A stretch of DNA of 64,000 nt from Xanthomonas cassavae CFBP 4642 (GTDB taxonomy: Bacteria > Pseudomonadota > Gammaproteobacteria > Xanthomonadales > Xanthomonadaceae). Within the stretch, counting starts at the first letter, position 1, and each line of letters opens with the position of its first letter. The notes under the pieces were generated by a model. That model ran no database searches and had not been told where the DNA came from. It saw only the letters and a list, made by a program, of their open reading frames with translations. This document shows, one piece after another, positions 57,929-64,000 of the stretch. The position numbers and the translations under genes were made by a program. Location of the stretch: contig NZ_CM002139.1 of assembly GCF_000454545.1 (NCBI RefSeq), positions 1,313,377 through 1,377,376 on the forward strand, written 5' to 3'.

Positions 57929-58565
57929 GCGCGATCGCTGGATCGCTTTGGGCCTGCTGTTGCTGGTGATCGGCGTGGCCTATCTGGTGCTGGTGCACCC
58001 CTGGTTCACCCAGCCGATGATCGCGGTGCAGGACGACCTGCAAGCGCTGCGCGAGCGCGAGCTGCGCGTGCGCGTGCAACTGCAGCAGGCGCCGGAAGTC
58101 AGCAAACGGCTACGCCAGGCGCGCCAGACCCTGGAAAGCCGCCCGGGCTTCCTGCCGGAAACCTCGGCCGAACTGGCATCGGCCGGCCTGGTGCAGCGGC
58201 TGGAACGCGCCGTGGTGGAAGCCAGCCCCGGCAACCGCAGCTGCGCGATCAGCAACCGCTCGCCGCTGCAGCCGGAAAGCAAGGATCGCTTCACCCGCGT
58301 CGCGGTGCAGGTACGCCTGCGCTGCGGCACCCCGGAGCTGGCCTCGGTGCTGTACAGCCTGGAAAACGGCACCCCGCGCCTGTTCGTGGACAACCTCAAC
58401 GTGATGGCGCAGCGCTACCAACTCTCGCCCAACGAAAGCGGCAACGGCCTGGATATCGCCTTCGAACTGGCCGGCTACCTGCGCCCCGGCGCCAGCGCCG
58501 CGCCGTTGAACACCGACGCCGCGCCCGCCGCCCCCGACGCCGCGGAGGCCAGCAATGCGCCTTGA
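57912..58565 (+). CDS. xpsM: T2SS assembly protein GspM, Xps system
   Basis: This 217-residue inner-membrane protein has a span WIALGLLLLVIGVAYLVLVH (about 10-29) and a periplasmic coiled coil (LQALRERELRVRVQLQQAPE) before a ferredoxin-like domain with TRVAVQVRLRCGTPELASVL. It is longer than XcsM by about 65 residues, mostly a C-terminal Ala/Pro tail. The ATG at 57912 has GGAGG eight bases upstream. It partners XpsL and XpsN. Confidence 0.9.
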   Translation: MPRSVKRDRWIALGLLLLVIGVAYLVLVHPWFTQPMIAVQDDLQALRERELRVRVQLQQAPEVSKRLRQARQTLESRPGFLPETSAELASAGLVQRLERAVVEASPGNRSCAISNRSPLQPESKDRFTRVAVQVRLRCGTPELASVLYSLENGTPRLFVDNLNVMAQRYQLSPNESGNGLDIAFELAGYLRPGASAAPLNTDAAPAAPDAAEASNAP

Positions 58566-59346
58566 CATGATCGGTCTGCGCACCTGGCTGCTGGCCACTG
58601 TGGTCGGCTGGGCGCTGCTGGTGTGCGTGCTGGCCGTGGCCGGGCTGGGCAAGCGCGTGGAGCTGCTGCCGGACGACCCGGCGCTGGTGCAGCGCCTGCC
58701 CACCCTGCCGGCCCCAGCGCCGGAACGGCTGGGCGCGTTCGAAAAATATTCGGAGATCGCCGCGCATCCGGCCTTCGCCGAAGACCGCCTGCCGCATCCG
58801 TTCTTCCTGTCCGGCAACGACGGCAGCAGCGCCGCCTCGACGGTGCGCCTGACCGGCGTGCTGCTGACGGACAACTTCAAGATGGCCACGCTGACGCTGG
58901 ATCCACAGGATTCGGTGCGGGTGCAGCTGGGCGGCGAAGCGGTCAAGGGCTGGCGCCTGCTCGCCCTGCAGCCGCGCAGCGCAACCATCGAAGGCCCCGG
59001 CGGCACCCAGACACTGGAGCTGCACGTGTTCAACGGCCTGGGTGGGCAACCGCCCACCGCCAATGCGGGCGCGCGTGGCGCTGCCGGCGCCGTCCCGCCA
59101 TTACCGTCGCCCGATGCCGCCGCGGTCGCACCGACGCAGCCGCCGCAGACCCAGCCCGCCACGCCGCCACAGCAGCCCGGCGGACAGGCACCGCCAACGG
59201 TGCCGCCGCAGCGCAGCGATGGCGCGCAGGAAGCTCCACGCCCCTCCGACGATCAGATGCGTGCCATCCGCGAACGTATCGAAGCCCGACGCCGCCAGCT
59301 GCAACAGCAGCGCCAGAGCGGCTCTACCACCGGTCAGACCCAATGA
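58555..59346 (+). CDS. xpsN: T2SS GspC-like protein XpsN
   Basis: This 263-residue bitopic protein fills the GspC role in the Xps system and is known in Xanthomonas to work with XpsL, XpsM and XpsD. A span LLATVVGWALLVCVLAVAGL is followed by a homology-region domain: FFLSGNDGSSAASTVRLTGV, LTLDPQDSVRVQLGGEAVKG and TIEGPGGTQTLELHVFNGL. No PDZ domain follows; instead there is a Pro/Gln-rich tail (about 180-255) ending in an Arg/Gln-rich helix. It overlaps xpsM by 11 bases and xpsD by ATGA. Confidence 0.88.
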   Translation: MRLDMIGLRTWLLATVVGWALLVCVLAVAGLGKRVELLPDDPALVQRLPTLPAPAPERLGAFEKYSEIAAHPAFAEDRLPHPFFLSGNDGSSAASTVRLTGVLLTDNFKMATLTLDPQDSVRVQLGGEAVKGWRLLALQPRSATIEGPGGTQTLELHVFNGLGGQPPTANAGARGAAGAVPPLPSPDAAAVAPTQPPQTQPATPPQQPGGQAPPTVPPQRSDGAQEAPRPSDDQMRAIRERIEARRRQLQQQRQSGSTTGQTQ

Positions 59347-61643
59347 GTGAACGCATGACGCCGCGCCTGTTTCCCGTGTCCCTGCTGATTGGCCTGCTGG
59401 CCGGTTGCGCCACCACTCCGCCACCGGACGTGCGCCGCAACGCGCGCCTGGATCCGCAAGTCGGCGCCGCCGGCGCCACCCAGCCCCTCGCCGAGCAGCG
59501 TGCCGACGGCAACGCCGACGCCAAGCCCAGCCCGGTGATCCGCCGCGGCAGCGGCACCATGATCAACCAGGGCGCCGCGTCTGCGCCGTCGCCCACGCTG
59601 GGCATGGCCAGCAGCGGCAGCGCCACCTTCAACTTCGAAGGCGAATCGGTGCAGGCGGTGGTCAAGGCCATCCTGGGCGACATGCTGGGGCAGAACTACG
59701 TCATCGCCCCCGGCGTGCAGGGCACCGTCACCCTGGCCACGCCCAATCCGGTCTCGCCGGCGCAGGCGCTGAACCTGCTGGAGATGGTGCTGGGCTGGAA
59801 CAACGCGCGCATGGTGTTCAGCGGTGGCCGTTACAACATCGTGCCGGCCGATCAGGCATTGGCCGGGACCGTCGCGCCCAGTACCGCCTCGCCCTCGGCC
59901 GCGCGCGGTTTCGAAGTGCGCGTGGTGCCGCTGAAGTTCATCTCCGCCAGCGAAATGAAGAAGGTGCTCGAGCCCTACGCGCGCCCGAACGCCATCGTCG
60001 GTACCGACCCGGCGCGCAACGTGATCACCCTGGGCGGCACTCGCGCCGAGCTGGAGAACTACCTGCGCACCGTGCAGATCTTCGACGTGGACTGGTTGTC
60101 GGGCATGTCGGTGGGCGTGTTCCCGATCCAGTCCGGCAAGGCCGAAAAAGTCAGCGCCGATCTGGAAAAGGTGTTCGGCGAGCAGAGCAAGACGCCCAGC
60201 GCCGGCATGTTCCGTTTCATGCCGCTGGAAAACGCCAATGCGGTGCTGGTGATCACACCGCAGCCGCGCTACCTGGACCAGATCCAGCAGTGGCTGGACC
60301 GCATCGACAGCGCCGGTGGTGGCGTGCGGCTGTTCTCCTACGAATTGAAGTACATCAAGGCCAAGGACCTGGCCGATCGGTTGTCGGAAGTGTTCGGCGG
60401 ACGCAGCAACAGCGGCGACTCCAACGCGTCGCTGGCGCCGGGCGCCGAGAGCAGCGTGCTTGGCGGTGCGCTGGGTAACCGCGACAGCAGCATGGGCGGC
60501 AGCTCGGGCATGACCGGAGGCAGCATCGGTGAGAGCAACGATGACAGCTCCTCCGGCAGCAGCTTCGGTGGCAGCAGTGGCAGTGGAAGCAGCAGCGGTG
60601 GACTGGGCAACGGCAGCCTGCAGTTATCGCCGCGCAGCAACGGCAATGGCGCGGTAACGCTGGAAGTGCAAGGCGACAAGGTCGGCGTATCGGCAGTGGC
60701 CGAAACCAACACCTTGCTGGTGCGCTCCACCCCGCAGGCATGGACGTCCATCCGCGATGTCATCGAGAAACTCGACGTGATGCCGATGCAGGTGCATATC
60801 GAAGCGCAGATTGCGGAGGTCAATCTGACCGGCGAGCTAAGTTATGGCGTGAACTGGTACTTTGAAAATGCGGTGACAACACCGTTCAATGCCGATGGCA
60901 GTGGCGGACCTGCCCTGCCACCGGCTGCGGGCCGTAATATCTGGGGCGACATTGCTGGTAGCGTGACTGGCAACGGCGTTGGCTGGACATTCCTTGGCAA
61001 AAATGCCGCAGCCGTCATCAGCGCGCTGGACCGGGTGACTAATGTCCGCCTGCTGCAGACGCCATCGGTGTTTGTGCGTAACAACGCCGAGGCCACGCTC
61101 AATGTTGGCTCACGCATTCCGATCAATTCCACTTCGATCAACACCGGTCTGGGCAGCGACAGCAGTTTCTCTTCGGTGCAGTACATCGATACTGGTGTGA
61201 TCCTGAAAGTGCGTCCGCGGGTCACCAAGGACGGCATGGTGTTCCTGGATATCGTGCAGGAAGTCAGCACACCCGGTGCACGACCTGCAGCGTGTACGGC
61301 GGCGGCAACCACTACAGTCAACAGCGCTGCCTGCAACGTCGATATCAATACACGTCGCGTCAAGACCGAAGCTGCGGTGCAGAGTGGCGACACCATGATG
61401 CTGGCTGGGCTAATCGATGACAGCACGACCGATGGCAGCTCCGGCGTGCCGTTCCTAAGTAAGTTGCCAGTTGTAGGGGCCCTGTTTGGTAGCAAAACCC
61501 GCGACAACAACCGCCGCGAAGTTATCGTGCTGATCACTCCGTCGATCGTGCGCAACCCGCAGGAAGCGCGCAATCTCACCGACGAATACGGTCAGAAGTT
61601 CAAGGCCATGGAGCCGCTGAAACCCAGCCAGAAGCCGCAATGA
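59343..61643 (+). CDS. xpsD: T2SS secretin GspD, Xps system (lipoprotein)
   Basis: This outer-membrane secretin has 766 residues. The signal MSERMTPRLFPVSLLIGLLAGC has a lipobox LAGC, so XpsD should be lipidated at Cys22. Domains: N0 (FNFEGESVQAVVKAILGDML), N1 (VPLKFISASEMKKVLEPYAR), N2 and N3, with a Gly/Ser-rich insert (about 360-425), then the secretin core with VPFLSKLPVVGALFGSKTRD near 700. From about 60830 to 61505 (residues 496-721) third codon positions turn AT-richer than anywhere else in the operon, suggesting a recombined secretin-core segment. It overlaps xpsN and the next gene by ATGA. Confidence 0.95.
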   Translation: MSERMTPRLFPVSLLIGLLAGCATTPPPDVRRNARLDPQVGAAGATQPLAEQRADGNADAKPSPVIRRGSGTMINQGAASAPSPTLGMASSGSATFNFEGESVQAVVKAILGDMLGQNYVIAPGVQGTVTLATPNPVSPAQALNLLEMVLGWNNARMVFSGGRYNIVPADQALAGTVAPSTASPSAARGFEVRVVPLKFISASEMKKVLEPYARPNAIVGTDPARNVITLGGTRAELENYLRTVQIFDVDWLSGMSVGVFPIQSGKAEKVSADLEKVFGEQSKTPSAGMFRFMPLENANAVLVITPQPRYLDQIQQWLDRIDSAGGGVRLFSYELKYIKAKDLADRLSEVFGGRSNSGDSNASLAPGAESSVLGGALGNRDSSMGGSSGMTGGSIGESNDDSSSGSSFGGSSGSGSSSGGLGNGSLQLSPRSNGNGAVTLEVQGDKVGVSAVAETNTLLVRSTPQAWTSIRDVIEKLDVMPMQVHIEAQIAEVNLTGELSYGVNWYFENAVTTPFNADGSGGPALPPAAGRNIWGDIAGSVTGNGVGWTFLGKNAAAVISALDRVTNVRLLQTPSVFVRNNAEATLNVGSRIPINSTSINTGLGSDSSFSSVQYIDTGVILKVRPRVTKDGMVFLDIVQEVSTPGARPAACTAAATTTVNSAACNVDINTRRVKTEAAVQSGDTMMLAGLIDDSTTDGSSGVPFLSKLPVVGALFGSKTRDNNRREVIVLITPSIVRNPQEARNLTDEYGQKFKAMEPLKPSQKPQ

Positions 61644-62479
61644 GTGCGGCACTGCCCGTCGTGCTGGTGCCGGTCGGCACCGACGACGAGGCCCTGGATG
61701 CCTGCCTGGGCGCACTGGATGCCGCCACGCCCGCCGGCACGCGGGTGTGGCTGGCCGACGACGCGCAGGCCGGCCCGCGCGGCCGCGCGGTGATCGCGCA
61801 CTGGCTGGCGCGCACGCGGCTGCAGGCGCATCATACCCGTCGTCAGCGCATGCTCGGCGAGGTGGCGCATCTGGACGAAATGCTGAGCGGCTGCGGCGAT
61901 GCCGATGTGGTGGTGCTGGGTGTGGATGCCTGCCCGCTGCCGGGTTGGTTGAATCAGCTCGACGCCTGCTTTGCGCGCGATGCGGCGATCGCCACCGCCA
62001 CCCCGTGGAGCAATGTGGGCGAAGCCTGCAGCTGGCCACGCCTAGGTGAACTCAATCCGATGCCTGCCGCGCCGGAGCGGCTTGCCGCTGCGTGTGCGGC
62101 GATGCCGCCACTGCATCCGGAACTGCCGTCGGCAATCGGCCACGCGGTGCTGCTACGTGGCAGCGCGCGGCGCAAGGCCGGCGGCCTTGACGCCAGCAGC
62201 TATGGCTCCTGGTATGCGGCACTTGTAGACCTGAGCCTGCGCATGGGTGGGCTGGGATGGCGCAACGTGCTGTGCGACACCGCCTTTGTCGTCTCGCCGC
62301 ACGAAGGCCGCCCTGCCGATGGCGACATGGATGCACTGGCCACACGCTGGCCGGCCTGGCACGCACGCCTGGCCAACTTCCTGATGCACGACCCGCTGCG
62401 CGCGCAGCGCGAACAACTGAGTCGGCTGCTGGCCGAACTGCCGCCCCCCGATCCGCAACGCATGCTGTTCGACGCCTAG
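61640..62479 (+). CDS. Glycosyltransferase-like protein coupled to xpsD
   Basis: This 279-residue protein without signal peptide starts on the ATGA overlapping xpsD. The N-terminal part (ALPVVLVPVGTDDEALDACL, VVVLGVDACPLPGWLNQLDA, IATATPWSNVGEACSWPRLG, SAIGHAVLLRGSARRKAG) resembles the GT2 nucleotide-sugar fold; the usual DxD is VDAC here, so catalytic competence is uncertain. Translational coupling to a T2SS secretin gene suggests a link with secretion or surface-glycan modification. Downstream is an IS remnant, so the original neighbour may have been displaced. Confidence 0.65.
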   Translation: MSAALPVVLVPVGTDDEALDACLGALDAATPAGTRVWLADDAQAGPRGRAVIAHWLARTRLQAHHTRRQRMLGEVAHLDEMLSGCGDADVVVLGVDACPLPGWLNQLDACFARDAAIATATPWSNVGEACSWPRLGELNPMPAAPERLAAACAAMPPLHPELPSAIGHAVLLRGSARRKAGGLDASSYGSWYAALVDLSLRMGGLGWRNVLCDTAFVVSPHEGRPADGDMDALATRWPAWHARLANFLMHDPLRAQREQLSRLLAELPPPDPQRMLFDA

Positions 62480-62557
62480 CCGTCCGCAAACAACGCCTTC
62501 CGCGCATGCCGGCGGTGGCGCAGCGACGTCGCGATGACTGACGAGACGTCGCGAGCC

Positions 62558-62908
62558 GATGAGCAGGAACGCGCTCAAGTGGCGATCGCTGGCGCAGGAA
62601 GTTCAGCATGTCAAGGGCGAGACGGTGAAACTGGCGTTTGTCGATCATGGCTACATAGGCCAGGGCCGGCCGAAGCCGCGCAGGAGGAAGGCGTCGAACT
62701 GCACGTGGTAAAACTGCCGGAGGCCAAGAAAGGCTTTGTATTGCTGCCGCGCCGCTGGGTCGTGGAGCGCAGTTTCGGTTGGGTCAATCGGTTCCGACGC
62801 CTGGCCCGTGATTACGAACGCCTGCCGGAAACCCTGGCTGGACTTCACTTCGTTGTCTTCTCCATCCTCATGCTTGGAAATGCCACGTCTCTACTTCAAA
62901 GGTCATAA
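62558..62908 (+). pseudogene. Decayed IS5-family transposase remnant (C-terminal part)
   Basis: One frame carries VKLPEAKKGFVLLPRRWVVE, RSFGWVNRFRRLARDYERLP and ETLAGLHFVVFSILML, the C-terminal DDE signature of IS5-type transposases. Another frame just upstream reads VKGETVKLAFVDHGYIGQG, joined to the first by a frameshift near 62665, and a second shift seems to lie near 62600. No inverted repeats are obvious. The N-terminal two thirds of the gene is missing. Confidence 0.75.
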
Positions 62909-62930
62909 CACGCTCTAAGTTAACAATCTA

Positions 62931-63744
62931 GGGCCTGTTAACACTAATGGATTGAGCGATTAAACTATCAGGCATGGAGATCACGCCAGCGCAATTTTCC
63001 CTGATCGAACACTGCCTGCCGGCGCAGCGCGGCAATGTCAGCATGACCAACCTGCAATTGGTCAACGCCATCCTTTACGTTGCCGAGCATGGGTGCAAAT
63101 GGCGCGGCCTACCCAAGCGCTTTGGCAACTGGGACACGGTGTACACGCGCTTGAACCGTTGGGCCAAGGCGGGTGTGCTGGACCGGATGTTCGCCCAATT
63201 GCAGAAGTCCCAGATCGTACGCATCAAAATTGAAGAGATTTCACTGGACTCCTCCAGCGTCAAGGTGCATCCAGATGGCACGGGTGCTTTAAAAAAACGG
63301 CCCGCAAGCCATCGGCAAGTCGCGCGGTGGATGGAACACCAAAATTCATCTGGTTGCCGCAGATGCTCGAACAGCCATCACCTTTCGGATTGACGCCGGG
63401 CAACGCGCATGACGCACCGGCAGGCCGCACTTTGCTTGAATATCTGGGGGCAGTGGAGCGGCCGATTCATTTGTTGATGGACCGTGCTTACTAAGGCAAC
63501 GAAACCCGCCAGTTGGCGCTCGATCTTGGCTTCGTGCCGGTGGTCCCGCCGAAATCCAATCGGGTCGAGCCTTGGGAATACAACAGGGAGATGTACAAGA
63601 GGCGCAACGAAGTAGAGAGGCTATTCCGTCGTTTGAAAGGTTACCGCCGAATTTTCACTCGCTTCGAGAAGCTGGACGTCATGTTCCTCGCTTTCCTCAG
63701 CTTCGCCCTAGTCGTTGAAGGGCTTCTAATGTGTCAACAGGCCC
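62931..63744 (+). mobile_element. IS427-group IS5-family element, degenerate
   Basis: GGGCCTGTTAACACTAATG at the left end and, reversed, GGGCCTGTTGACACATTAG at the right end form inverted repeats; TA flanks both ends, and CTAG-type targets are usual for this group. The length is 814 bp. The single difference at position 10 of the repeat changes the transposase stop (see next entry). The element is inserted between an IS5 remnant and a low-GC gene. Confidence 0.85.
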
Positions 63745-63806
63745 TAGTTCAGTTGAAATGCATTCTGCAACGCGCTACTTTCTTGATACAGGGGATGGCT
63801 AAATGA
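62974..63806 (+). pseudogene. IS427-group transposase, broken
   Basis: The first frame (62974-63393) has EHCLPAQRGNVSMTNLQLVN and ISLDSSSVKVHPDGTGALKK; a run of seven A at 63291-63297 is the usual frameshift site to the second frame (SRGGWNTKIHLVAADARTA). This group normally uses such a shift, so that part is not damage. Damage is visible in two places: an extra frame change near 63396 and an in-frame TAA after DRAY (63493-63495), where relatives have a Glu or Asp codon. The terminal frame then runs past the element end to 63806 because a T-to-C change in the right repeat (GTGTCAAC) removed the usual TAA. Confidence 0.8.
63753..63781 (+). promoter_or_regulatory. Sigma-70-like promoter before the truncated low-GC gene
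   Basis: TTGAAA (63753-63758), 17 bases, then TACTTT (63776-63781) lie 35 bases upstream of the ATG at 63816. It begins eight bases outside the IS427 element, so it belongs to the displaced gene. Confidence 0.55.
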
Positions 63807-63815
63807 GGAAATTTT

Positions 63816-63980
63816 ATGAAAGCTGCTCATGTCAAGTTTTTTTCCATATTTGCTCTTGGTTTTTTCTCCCTCCCGGTGTTGGGGCAAGTGGTTATTCCAA
63901 GAGTTTTCCTGATTAGCCCTGACCATCAGCCGCCTGTCGCAGGATCTGCGCCGCGCTGGGTGGATGCTGCTGTCACCTGA
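63816..63980 (+). pseudogene. Start of a low-GC secreted protein gene truncated by an IS1595-like element
   Basis: ATG at 63816 is preceded by TGAGGAA. The first residues MKAAHVKFFSIFALGFFSLP then VLGQVVIPRV form a good signal peptide. After about residue 30 the frame runs into the inverted repeat of an IS1595-like element at 63908 and stops at 63978-63980. The base composition is clearly AT-richer than neighbouring genes, suggesting transfer. The protein it encoded is not recognisable. Confidence 0.55.
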
Positions 63981-64000
63981 AGCCAACGAGGTGGCGTGAT
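63908..64000 (+). mobile_element. Left end of a second IS1595-family element, cut by the window edge
   Basis: CCTGATTAGCCCTGACCATC matches the first 12 bases of the inverted repeat of the element at 39460, and the next 30 bases (CAGCCGCCTGTCGCAGGATC against CAGCCGGCAGTTGCAGGATT) also align. By comparison this is the transposase-promoter end, so a transposase on the plus strand should begin beyond 64000. It is a related but not identical element. Confidence 0.7.

Noticed and set aside
62525..62554. Direct repeat GACGTCGCGA twice (20-bp period) as a target-site duplication
   Set aside because: The copies are too close and do not flank any element; probably incidental.
63744..63986. 80-codon minus-strand frame at the right edge
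   Set aside because: It runs opposite to a good promoter and signal peptide, has no motifs and crosses an IS end.

Overview
The window reads as a piece of a Xanthomonas chromosome. It is GC-rich and carries two complete type II secretion (T2SS) clusters of the Xcs and Xps kinds, a GlcNAc-utilisation cluster with both GntR-type and LacI-type regulators, large TonB-dependent receptors, a giant YadA-like adhesin beside a subtilisin-like protease, and IS5- and IS1595-family insertion sequences. The species is not fixed by what can be seen here.

Layout. Positions 2-700 hold the end of a TonB-dependent receptor. The twelve-gene xcsC-N operon (863-11634) follows, with most genes overlapping by ATGA. 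The nag region comes next (12001-22536): nagQ (GntR), nagP (permease), nagR (LacI), nagB-II, nagA, an S41-type peptidase and a second TonB-dependent receptor. Together these could take up GlcNAc oligomers, import GlcNAc and convert its phosphate to fructose-6-P, while the adjacent Xcs system may export enzymes that release it. From 22.9 kb the content is housekeeping: cca, valS, holC and pepA on the minus strand, divergent lptF-lptG, an RDD membrane protein, xerD, dsbC and purL.

The next stretch is for surface and secretion functions. An IS1595-family element with a perfect 8-bp target duplication (39460-40531) precedes a decayed adhesin plus protease pair. An intact pair follows: a 2032-residue trimeric autotransporter and a 627-residue S8 protease. 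The xpsE-F-G-H-I-J-K-L-M-N-D operon (50722-61643) comes next, ending in a translationally coupled glycosyltransferase-like gene. The last 1.5 kb is an IS graveyard holding a dead IS5-family transposase, a dead IS427-group element, a short low-GC secreted-protein start with its own promoter, and the first 93 bp of another IS1595-like element.

Most notable observations. (1) Two copies of a dispersed palindromic repeat (arms of GGGATT/AATCCC units) are inserted in frame inside purL, both read in the same frame; relatives lie in the holC-valS, pepA-holC and xpsE-F gaps, and one supplies the last codon and the stop of pepA. (2) A decayed copy of the adhesin-protease module lies just upstream of the intact one. 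(3) xcs-nag and the valS-xps block, which I recall as far apart in X. campestris, abut here near 22.5-22.9 kb in the orientation expected from an origin/terminus-symmetric inversion. (4) The two T2SSs use different parts: XpsE lacks the four-cysteine zinc motif, XpsN lacks a PDZ domain, and XpsD is a predicted lipoprotein, whereas XcsE, XcsC and XcsD show the opposite state.
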